Shown here: one piece after another, positions 18,393-24,470 of the stretch
Layout: the number at the start of each line of letters is the position of its first letter
Position numbering within the stretch: position 1 is the first letter of the stretch
Source: Allomeiothermus sp035760705
GTDB lineage: Bacteria; Deinococcota; Deinococci; Deinococcales; Thermaceae
NCBI GenBank assembly: GCA_035760705.1
Contig: DASTSL010000154.1
Coordinates: 1 to 24,470 of the forward strand
Direction: 5' to 3'
DNA: 24,470 bases
Made by a program: the position numbers and the translations under genes
Notes under the pieces: generated by a model
The model's database searches: none
What the model saw: only the letters and a program-made list of their open reading frames with translations
What the model was told of the DNA's origin: nothing

Positions 18393-20399
18393 ATGTTTCG
18401 CTACCAAGGCCCCGAACCCAAAGGCGACCAGCCCAAGGCCATTGCCCAACTCACCGAGGCCATCCGGGATGGCGAGCGGTTCGTGACCCTTTTGGGTGCC
18501 ACCGGAACCGGCAAGACCGTGACGATGGCCCAGACCATCGCCAAGCTGGATCGCCCGGCATTGGTGATGGCCCCCAACAAGGTGCTGGCGGCGCAGCTTG
18601 CCAGCGAGTTCCGCGAACTCTTCCCGGAGAACGCGGTGGAGTATTTCATCAGCTACTACGACTACTACCAACCCGAGGCTTACGTACCGGGCCGCGACCT
18701 CTTCATCGAGAAAGACGCCGCGGTCAACCCCGAGATCGAGCGGTTGCGCCACTCCACCACCCGCAGCTTGCTCACCCGGCGGGATGTGATCGTGGTGGCC
18801 TCGGTGTCGGCGATTTACGGCCTGGGTTCGCCGGAGGACTACAAGAACATGAGCCTAGTGGTGGAGGTGGGGCAAGACCTGCCCCGGGACGCCATCATCG
18901 AGCGGCTGGTGGACCTCCAGTACGAACGCGGCGACCTCCAGCTCGAGCCCGGCACCTTTCGCGCTAAGGGCGAGGTGCTGGAGGTCTGGCCCGCCTACGA
19001 GACCGAGCCGATCCGCATCGAGATGTGGGGCGATACCCTGGAGCGCATTAGCGTGACCCATCCGGTTACGGGGGAGCGGCTCAAAGACCTGCCCGGCTTC
19101 GTGCTCTTGGGAGCGACTCACTACGCCACCCCGGAGGCCCGATTGCGCGAGGCCATCCCCCAGATCAAAGCCGACCTCGAGGTGCGCCTGCGCGAGTTCG
19201 AGGAACAGGGCAAGCTCCTCGAAGCGCAGCGGCTGCGCGAACGCACCCTCTATGACCTGGAGATGCTCGAGGTGATGGGCACCTGCCCCGGCATCGAGAA
19301 CTATAGCCGCTACCTCTCCGGCAAGGCCCCCGGCGAGCCGCCCTACACGCTGCTGGATTACTTCCCCGAGGACTACCTGACCTTCCTCGACGAGTCGCAC
19401 GTGACCGCGCCGCAGCTTCGGGGGATGTACAACGGCGATTACATGCGCAAAAAGACCCTGGTGGATTATGGGTTCCGGCTGCCCGCCGCCCTCGACAACC
19501 GCCCCTTGAAGTTTAGCGAGTTCCTCGAGCGGGTCGGGCAGGTGATGTTTGTCTCGGCCACCCCCGGTCCCTACGAGCAGGAGGTCTCGGGGCGCATCGT
19601 CGAGCAGATCATCCGGCCCACCGGGCTCTTAGACCCCAAGGTCACGATCAAACCCGCCAAGGGTCAGATCGAAGACCTGATGGGGGCGATCCGCACTCGC
19701 TCGGCCAAGAAAGAGCGGGTGCTGGTCACGGTGCTCACCGTGCGGATGGCCGAGGAACTCACCAGCTACCTCGTCGAGCACGGTATCCGGGCGCGTTATC
19801 TGCACCACGAACTCGACGCCTTCGAGCGCCAGGCCCTGCTGCGCGACCTGCGGTTGGGCCACTTCGACGCGCTGGTGGGGATCAACTTGCTCCGCGAAGG
19901 CTTGGACTTGCCCGAGGTGAGCCTGGTGGCGATCCTCGATGCCGACAAGACCGGCTTCCTGCGTTCGGAGCGCTCGCTCATCCAGACCATTGGACGGGCC
20001 GCGCGGAACGCCCAGGGCGAGGTCTATCTCTACGCCGAGACCGTGAGCGACGCCATGCGGATCGCGGTGGAGGAGACCAACCGCCGCCGGGCCATCCAGG
20101 AGGCCTACAACCTCGAGCACGGCATCACCCCGCAAACCGTGCAGAAGTCGGTGCGGAAGGTGATCAAGCCCGACGATTACGAGGAAGAAGCCACTCAAGC
20201 CCTACTCGAGCGGCCCGAGGATCTGCGCGAGGCCCTCTTGAACTTGGAAGAGGAGATGTGGCGGGCCTCCGAGACCCTGGACTTCGAGCGAGCCGCCGAG
20301 ATCCGCGACCAGATGCGTAGCCTCGAGGCCCGGTTGATGGGTCTGCCCGAGCCCACCACCGCCGGGAAGCAGCAACGGCGGGGGAGAAGGCGGAGGTGA
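18393..20399 (+). CDS. uvrB: Excinuclease ABC subunit B
   Basis: A 668-residue DNA-repair helicase-like ATPase. UvrA loads it at DNA lesions; it checks the damage and recruits UvrC for incision. Walker A GATGTGKT (35-42) and the damage-probing beta-hairpin YYDYYQPEAYVP (88-99) are intact. DESH (333-336) is the helicase motif II, and SATPGPYEQEV, INLLREGLDLPEVSLVAI and QTIGRAARN are the conserved later motifs. A UVR domain near residues 620-650 (LEEEMWRASETLDFERAAEIRDQM, given here by its core LDFERAAEIRDQM) binds UvrC, and the end is a basic tail (RRGRRRR). Length is normal for the family. The ATG lacks a Shine-Dalgarno and is probably read from a leaderless transcript. Confidence 0.99.
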   Translation: MFRYQGPEPKGDQPKAIAQLTEAIRDGERFVTLLGATGTGKTVTMAQTIAKLDRPALVMAPNKVLAAQLASEFRELFPENAVEYFISYYDYYQPEAYVPGRDLFIEKDAAVNPEIERLRHSTTRSLLTRRDVIVVASVSAIYGLGSPEDYKNMSLVVEVGQDLPRDAIIERLVDLQYERGDLQLEPGTFRAKGEVLEVWPAYETEPIRIEMWGDTLERISVTHPVTGERLKDLPGFVLLGATHYATPEARLREAIPQIKADLEVRLREFEEQGKLLEAQRLRERTLYDLEMLEVMGTCPGIENYSRYLSGKAPGEPPYTLLDYFPEDYLTFLDESHVTAPQLRGMYNGDYMRKKTLVDYGFRLPAALDNRPLKFSEFLERVGQVMFVSATPGPYEQEVSGRIVEQIIRPTGLLDPKVTIKPAKGQIEDLMGAIRTRSAKKERVLVTVLTVRMAEELTSYLVEHGIRARYLHHELDAFERQALLRDLRLGHFDALVGINLLREGLDLPEVSLVAILDADKTGFLRSERSLIQTIGRAARNAQGEVYLYAETVSDAMRIAVEETNRRRAIQEAYNLEHGITPQTVQKSVRKVIKPDDYEEEATQALLERPEDLREALLNLEEEMWRASETLDFERAAEIRDQMRSLEARLMGLPEPTTAGKQQRRGRRRR

Positions 20400-20410
20400 G
20401 ATGAAAGAGA

Positions 20411-20427
20411 GGGGGAATGGGACCCCC
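20411..20427. terminator. Hairpin between convergent uvrB and barrel gene
   Basis: GGGGG (20411-20415) pairs with CCCCC (20423-20427) across a 7-nt loop, 12 nt after the uvrB stop. A T-run (20445-20449) comes too late for a classic terminator, so the call is tentative. Confidence 0.35.
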
Positions 20428-20467
20428 ACCTCAGGTGATTTGGCTTTTTCTCCCCTCACCCCCCATT

Positions 20468-20962
20468 TCAAAACCGGAACCCGGCGGTGAGCGCCAGGGT
20501 CGGCGTAATCGCTACCACGCTGTTGTTGCCGAAGTCGAAGCTGGCGAGCCACAAGCCGCCTTCCAAGCCGAACTCGAGCCCTCCCGTCACGAAGCGGTAG
20601 CCCCCGCTCAAGGCAGCGGTCCCGGCAAAAGCCCCGACCGAGTTTTGTACGAACAAAGCCCCACCGGCCCGCACCGCCCCGAATAATCCCTGACGGTCCG
20701 GCTCGAGGTAATAGGCGGCCCCGCCATAGACCCCTAGGCCCCAGATGGCCTGCGGGGCCAGATAACCGTTCGCCCCCACCATATAGGCTACGCTGCCCCT
20801 GGGGTAGACGATCAGGGTGGGGTCGAGCCACTCTACCTCGGCCCCCAGAGAACCCAACCCAAACCCCAGGCTCCCCTGGGTGCGCAGGGTGGCGGACTGG
20901 GCCAACGAGGGGGCCAGGCTGAGCACGAACAACATCGCGAGGAACTGGATAAGCCGTCGCAT
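20468..20962 (-). CDS. Small outer-membrane beta-barrel protein
   Basis: A 164-residue exported protein. The signal peptide MRRLIQFLAMLFVLSLAPS ends near SLAQS (residue 23). The mature part is Gly/aromatic-rich alternating strands (GSLGFGLGSLGAEVEWL, GVYGGAAYYLEP, GGALFVQNSVG, GGLEFGLEGGLWLASFDF) and ends LTAGFRF with a C-terminal Phe, matching eight-stranded outer-membrane barrels of the OmpA/OmpW-like size class. No ligand is predictable. The longer frame starting at 21430 runs antisense through the neighbouring gene and is rejected. The ATG at 20962 has no Shine-Dalgarno but TACAAT lies 8 nt before it. It is divergent from the MliC gene with 106 nt between starts. Confidence 0.85.
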   Translation of the reverse strand: MRRLIQFLAMLFVLSLAPSLAQSATLRTQGSLGFGLGSLGAEVEWLDPTLIVYPRGSVAYMVGANGYLAPQAIWGLGVYGGAAYYLEPDRQGLFGAVRAGGALFVQNSVGAFAGTAALSGGYRFVTGGLEFGLEGGLWLASFDFGNNSVVAITPTLALTAGFRF

Positions 20963-20970
20963 ACCGGCCC

Positions 20971-20976
20971 ATTGTA
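20971..20976 (-). promoter_or_regulatory. -10 box TACAAT before the barrel gene
   Basis: TACAAT on the minus strand, one base from the TATAAT consensus, ends 8 nt before the ATG at 20962. The following GGG matches the ACAATGGG context at 5693 and 21048. Confidence 0.5.
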
Positions 20977-21068
20977 CCCGGGAAGCGCGGCCCCCTAGCG
21001 ATGGTCTCCGGTAGCTCACCTCAAAGTCTTTCCGCCGGGGATCCGCCACAATGGGGTCAGGAGGATTC

Positions 21069-22013
21069 ATGAAGCGAGGGTGGAGCGCGGTGATCGGGCT
21101 GGGGATAGCTTTGGGGTTGGCTTGGGCACAGGGCTTGACCGTACAGGGCGCCCCGGTGACGCAGTATGTCTGTGCAGGCGGGGTGAGCCTGAGCCTGCGC
21201 TTCGCGGGCGAGAACGCCGAGCTAACGTTCCAGGGGCAAACCCACGCCCTCCGGCAGCGCCCCGCTGCTTCGGGGGTGCAGTACGAGGGGGATTCTTTTG
21301 TCTGGTACGGCAAGGGGCAGCAGGGCTTTCTCGAGCAAAACGGGGTCAGGGTCGCGGGGGCGTGCCAGGCTGAGGTGCCAAGCACTGAGGTGCCGAGCAC
21401 TGAGGTGCCAAGCACCACAGTGCCCGGCACGGAACCTGCTATCCGGAGGGTGGTCAGCTACCTCTGTGAGGGTGGAGTCCGCGTCCAGGCCATATATATC
21501 CGGGGCCAGGCCGCGGTGATCTTCAAGAACCAGACCTACACCCTCCCCCAAGTGATCTCGGGCTCGGGCTTTCGCTACTCGGACGGGCGGGCCGAGTGGC
21601 GGGGGAAGGGGCCCGAGGCCAGCCTCTCGAGCCTCCGCAGCAATCAGGTGCTAGCCCAGAACTGCCGCGAGGTGAGCATGGATGGGGTCTTGAACGGAAC
21701 CGTGACCTATCTGGCCCGCATGGCCTTGCCTCCCCAGGCAGTGATTCAGGTAGAGCTTCAGGATGTGTCCCGCCAGGACGCCCCGGCCCCGGTGCTGGCC
21801 GAACAGCACATCATGGCCGAGGGCAAGCAGATACCCTTCCCCTTCGAACTCCGCTACGATGCCAGCCAGATCCTGCCCAACCACAGCTACGCCCTGCGGG
21901 TGCGGATCACCGTAGACGGCGAACTCTGGTTCACCACTACTACCCTTTACCCCGTGCTGACCCAGGGGGCACCCTCGAGTGACGTCCAAGTAAGGGTCCA
22001 GCCGGTTCGGTAG
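21069..22013 (+). CDS. Secreted MliC-MliC-YbaY fusion protein
   Basis: A 314-residue exported protein. The signal peptide ends GLAWA (residue 20). Domain 1 (31-99, Cys35 and Cys99) and domain 2 (129-199, Cys133 and Cys199) have the MliC/PliC pattern Y-x-C...ASG-x-x-Y...W-x-x-KG...C; MliC proteins bind and inhibit C-type lysozyme. Domain 2 keeps GSGFRY and WRGKGPEA; domain 1 has ASGVQY and WYGKGQQG. A linker (102-116) of TEVPS repeats joins them. Residues 204-312 (GTVTYLARMALPPQAVIQVEL, core LPPQAVIQVELQDVS, ending TTTTLYPV) resemble the YbaY/YscW-like domain. The paired Cys suggest periplasmic or surface location. AGGAGG lies 4 nt before the ATG; an in-frame ATG at 21051 lies before that site. 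Domain calls are from pattern; lysozyme binding is inferred. Confidence 0.85.
   Translation: MKRGWSAVIGLGIALGLAWAQGLTVQGAPVTQYVCAGGVSLSLRFAGENAELTFQGQTHALRQRPAASGVQYEGDSFVWYGKGQQGFLEQNGVRVAGACQAEVPSTEVPSTEVPSTTVPGTEPAIRRVVSYLCEGGVRVQAIYIRGQAAVIFKNQTYTLPQVISGSGFRYSDGRAEWRGKGPEASLSSLRSNQVLAQNCREVSMDGVLNGTVTYLARMALPPQAVIQVELQDVSRQDAPAPVLAEQHIMAEGKQIPFPFELRYDASQILPNHSYALRVRITVDGELWFTTTTLYPVLTQGAPSSDVQVRVQPVR
21372..21431 (+). repeat. 15-bp coding minisatellite (linker of the MliC fusion)
   Basis: Units GAGGTGCCAAGCACT (21372-21386), GAGGTGCCGAGCACT (21387-21401), GAGGTGCCAAGCACC (21402-21416) and a degenerate fourth (21417-21431). It encodes EVPST repeats between the two MliC domains. Being a multiple of three, copy-number change would lengthen or shorten the linker without frameshift. 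Confidence 0.9.
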
Positions 22014-22232
22014 GAAGGGTCGGAAAAACGATTAAGGTAAATTCTCTTTAGCCGATAGCACATAAGACAGATATTCCCCAGGGTCTAAGATAGAAACGCG
22101 AGAGGGGGTGTGCGGTGCTGACTTTAGGAATCCAACACGCCCTGACTGAACGCTTCCTTAAGCTGTAACGAGCGCTGTCGCGCTGTCGGCCTCAAGAATC
22201 GCATTTTGGAAACGAGGTGAACGGTTATCGTT

Positions 22233-23576
22233 ATGAGAAAAGCCTTAGCCCTTCTACTGACCTGTGTGACTGCTTTTGCAGCCGCCCAGGTCCGCCCGCA
22301 GAGCATTATCGTCAACCCCACGCCCCCGGCGGACTTGCAGGTGCGGGTGTGGGTGGACCGCGACCCGACCGGGCAGGGGAACCCGGTCTACGACTTTGGC
22401 GACCCCATCAGCATCTCGGTGCAGGTGACCCAGGACGCTTACGTGTACCTCTTCAGCGTGCGGGCCACCGGCGAGATCGTGGGCATCCTGCCCAACGCCT
22501 TCGACCAGGACAACTTCCTGCGGGCCGGTGAGGTGCGTACCTACCCCCCGCTGGGCGCCCAGTATAACTTCACCGTGGCCCCCCCGGCAGGACAGGACCG
22601 GGTGCTGGCCGTCGCCAGCCGCCGCCCGCTCGACGTCTCCGAGATCGTAGATATCCAGACCGGCCAGGCCCGCATCCAGGGGGTACAGAACCTGGCTCGA
22701 GCCCTCTCCATCGTGGTCACCCCGGTTCCTCGGCAGGACTGGGTGAGCGATGAGGCTTACTTCATCGTCGGCCAGGTTCCCCCGCCGCCTACCGCGACCC
22801 TCAGCGTAGACTCCAACCCGCGCGGGGCCACCGTGCGGCTGAACGGGCAGGTGGTCGGCAATACCCCCTTGACCCTCACCATCAACGCCGACCCGGCCAC
22901 GGTGGAGGTCTCGAGGGCCGGTTACCCCACCTACCGCACCAACATCAACCCGCGGGTGGGGGAACAGGTGCGGGTGTTCGCAGACTTGCAGGCTTTGTTG
23001 GTCAGCCGGATCGTGGTGGACTCCAACATCCGGGGGGCCCAGGTATACATTGACGGGCGCTTCGTAGGAAACGTCCCGGTGAACGTCACCGCCACGCCGG
23101 GTAACCGCGTGGTGGAGGTGCGGGCCGGGGGCTACACCACCTTCCGCACCACCGTCAACCTGCGGCCCGGCGAGACCGAGCGGGTGTTTGCTACCCTGCG
23201 GGCCGTCACCCCGCCGCCTCAGCCGAACCCACCGGTAATCGTCCCGAATCCCCCAGGTCTGAACGGCTCCTTTACCTACTTTTGCAGGGGTGGCCGTTTA
23301 TCGGTGACCTACAGCGGTAGCCAGGTACGCATCTTCTACGACGGAGATTTTCGCCTCCTCAACTTGGTTCAGTCCAGCGATGGGCGCTACGTGTACAGTG
23401 GGGGTCCTTACCGCTGGGAAGCCCAGGGTCAGCAAGGAACGCTGTACGTGAACGGTCGACTAGCCGACACATGTAACCGGTCGTTGCTATGGGGCTGGCC
23501 CCCGACAAGGTGGGTCAGCCTGCTCCACGGTGTTGGCTACCCCACGAAAGTAAATCCAAGATCGGAGGTAAGGTAG
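22233..23576 (+). CDS. Secreted DUF4384-PEGA-PEGA-MliC protein with abnormal tail
   Basis: A 447-residue exported protein. The signal peptide ends TAFAAA (residue 18). A DUF4384-like domain (about 36-180: VWVDRDPTGQGNPVYDFGDP, AYVYLFSVRATGEIVGILPN) is followed by two PEGA domains (186-253 and 256-324: VDSNPRGATVRLNGQVVGNT and VDSNIRGAQVYIDGRFVGNV), a Pro-rich linker (325-345) and an MliC domain (347-414, Cys351 and Cys414). PEGA domains are surface or glycan-binding modules; DUF4384 has no known reaction. The MliC part closely matches the gene at 24117. The expected loop Lys is Gln (WEAQGQQG). The 33 residues after Cys414 fit no domain and probably come from a lost stop. GAGGTG lies 12 nt before the ATG, longer than usual. 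The preceding 219-nt gap has no clear promoter. Confidence 0.85.
   Translation: MRKALALLLTCVTAFAAAQVRPQSIIVNPTPPADLQVRVWVDRDPTGQGNPVYDFGDPISISVQVTQDAYVYLFSVRATGEIVGILPNAFDQDNFLRAGEVRTYPPLGAQYNFTVAPPAGQDRVLAVASRRPLDVSEIVDIQTGQARIQGVQNLARALSIVVTPVPRQDWVSDEAYFIVGQVPPPPTATLSVDSNPRGATVRLNGQVVGNTPLTLTINADPATVEVSRAGYPTYRTNINPRVGEQVRVFADLQALLVSRIVVDSNIRGAQVYIDGRFVGNVPVNVTATPGNRVVEVRAGGYTTFRTTVNLRPGETERVFATLRAVTPPPQPNPPVIVPNPPGLNGSFTYFCRGGRLSVTYSGSQVRIFYDGDFRLLNLVQSSDGRYVYSGGPYRWEAQGQQGTLYVNGRLADTCNRSLLWGWPPTRWVSLLHGVGYPTKVNPRSEVR
23510..23545 (+). other. Hairpin inside the abnormal C-terminal tail
   Basis: GTGGGTCAGCC (23510-23520) and GGCTACCCCAC (23535-23545) can pair at 9 of 11 positions around a 14-nt loop. 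A smaller palindrome GGGGC-TG-GCCCC lies just before it. Such structure fits former intergenic sequence (an attenuator or processing site) better than coding sequence. Confidence 0.5.
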
Positions 23577-23580
23577 AACT

Positions 23581-24087
23581 ATGAAAAAACCCGGAATCAT
23601 TGCTTTGGGAATAGGGCTGGCGTTAGCGCTCAGCGGGTGTTTGGTGGTGATTGCTCCTCCTGAGGTGTCGGGACTGGCTTATCGTACTTCCTGGGTGCGC
23701 ACTTCTGACAACGTTCCAGTGATTTGTGATAACCGCAACACTACTGTTGAGTACAGCTTCAAGTACACGAGTCTATCAGACATCAACAACTGGACAGAAG
23801 AATGGACAGGAAAGGCTTCCAGCCAGTTCAACTTCACCGAAACCCGCAATGCCAACTCCTCGGGAGTAACGGTAGACACCGCTAGCAAGACCATCACCGT
23901 GACCCGCACGTTTGCCCCGGGCGACTCGCCGTACTCGGTTGCTCCCCAAAGCATCGACGTTACACCGATTAACCCACCCCCCACCAGTCAGACCGGGGAG
24001 GCTTATCTCCAGCTGACCTTCAACGTTGCTAGCGGTACCATTCGGCCTGCCAGGATCGTCTTGCCGGTATACAGTGGTTGCCCCTAA
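23581..24087 (+). CDS. Lipoprotein of unknown family
   Basis: A 168-residue protein with a lipoprotein signal peptide: basic MKKPG, hydrophobic stretch and lipobox LSGC with Cys20, so it is predicted to be lipid-anchored in the envelope. The mature part is Thr/Ser/Asn-rich and probably beta-sheet; Cys49 and Cys167 could form a disulfide. I recognise no family. It starts 4 nt after the stop of the upstream gene, whose last codons contain the GGAGGT used here, so the two are surely co-transcribed. Its base composition is less GC-rich than its neighbours. Confidence 0.8.
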   Translation: MKKPGIIALGIGLALALSGCLVVIAPPEVSGLAYRTSWVRTSDNVPVICDNRNTTVEYSFKYTSLSDINNWTEEWTGKASSQFNFTETRNANSSGVTVDTASKTITVTRTFAPGDSPYSVAPQSIDVTPINPPPTSQTGEAYLQLTFNVASGTIRPARIVLPVYSGCP

Positions 24088-24116
24088 TCTGTAGAATGCT
24101 CCTAGAGGCTTGAGTC

Positions 24117-24443
24117 ATGAAGCGGATAACCGCCCTGTTGCTCCTTAGCGTTTTGCTTTCTTCATGCTTGGTGATTCGCCCGCAAGACGAAACCCCCACG
24201 CAGGTCGTGACTGTGCCGGTTCCAGGCGCGTACACTTACTTCTGCCGGGGTGGTCGCCTGTCGGTGACGTATCTCGAGAACAACCAGGTGCGCATTTTCT
24301 ACGATGGTGCAAATCGGGTACTTACCCTCACCGATACTCGCCCGCGTTTCGTCTACACCGATGGTATTTACACCTGGCAGGCCGCCAGGCGTGAGGGCAC
24401 ATTGCTCGTGCGGGGGCAAGTTGCGGATTCTTGCTCGTACTAA
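24117..24443 (+). CDS. MliC-domain lipoprotein (putative lysozyme inhibitor)
   Basis: A 108-residue lipoprotein. The lipobox LSSC has Cys17 as the lipidated residue. One MliC domain (39-106, Cys43 and Cys106) begins YTYFCRGGRLSVTY and ends VADSCSY. This is the classic size and layout of membrane-bound C-type lysozyme inhibitors. The domain is very close to that at the end of the 22233 gene (CRGGRLSVTY, QVRIFYDG shared), pointing to recent duplication. The usual Lys in the W-x-x-KG loop is missing here (WQAARREG), so inhibition is uncertain. Last gene of the cluster, 29 nt after the preceding stop, with a weak AGAGG ribosome-binding site. Confidence 0.87.
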   Translation: MKRITALLLLSVLLSSCLVIRPQDETPTQVVTVPVPGAYTYFCRGGRLSVTYLENNQVRIFYDGANRVLTLTDTRPRFVYTDGIYTWQAARREGTLLVRGQVADSCSY

Positions 24444-24470
24444 ACCCAGCAACATAACCCCCCACCTGAG

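Noticed and set aside
20963..21430. N-terminal extension of the barrel protein on the minus strand
   Set aside because: It runs antisense through the MliC gene, encodes Cys/Pro-rich nonsense, and a good signal peptide starts at 20962.

Overview
The window reads as chromosomal DNA of a Thermaceae bacterium, most likely Meiothermus or a close Thermus relative. The strongest evidence is a complete SlpA-type S-layer/outer-membrane protein: its N-terminal signal peptide and SLH domain, coiled coil and C-terminal beta-barrel ending in Phe are the arrangement known from Thermus and Deinococcus. The high GC, the outer-membrane barrel proteins, an archaeal-looking family B DNA polymerase and many apparently leaderless genes with a TANNNT box just before the start codon fit the same group.

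Layout. 1-721 (minus): N-terminal part of a second SLH protein, cut by the window edge. 1070-4074 (minus): a small membrane protein, an unrecognised 222-aa protein and a membrane-anchored SurA/PpiD-like chaperone. 4115-4191 (plus): tRNA-Arg(CCG), whose promoter sits on the ribosome-binding site of the divergent chaperone gene. 4451-7117 (plus): Fsr-like MFS exporter, tandem universal stress protein, two-CBS protein. 7194-13896 (minus): YvlD-like holin-family membrane protein, 651-aa secreted multidomain protein, family B DNA polymerase, and glmS. 13897-14604: long non-coding stretch with a strong promoter and structured leader for slpA (14605-17352), which ends in a classic terminator. 17423-18324: a Uma2-family gene with an Asp-to-Asn change at a likely catalytic position, and a broken PIN (VapC-like) gene. 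18393-20399: uvrB. 20468-24443: envelope cluster of a small beta-barrel protein, a secreted MliC-MliC-YbaY protein, a DUF4384-PEGA-PEGA-MliC protein, a lipoprotein of unknown type and a one-domain MliC lipoprotein.

Theme. Much of the window serves the cell envelope: SLH/barrel proteins tether the outer envelope to peptidoglycan, the parvulin-type chaperone probably helps fold exported proteins, GlmS makes glucosamine-6-phosphate for peptidoglycan, and the final cluster carries four copies of a C-type-lysozyme-inhibitor (MliC) fold in three genes. This MliC/PEGA/YbaY cluster is the best candidate for an undescribed system.

Window-wide, the palindrome CTCGAG occurs about 75 times by my visual count, roughly nine times what base composition predicts. 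All functional calls come from reading the sequence; no database search was run.
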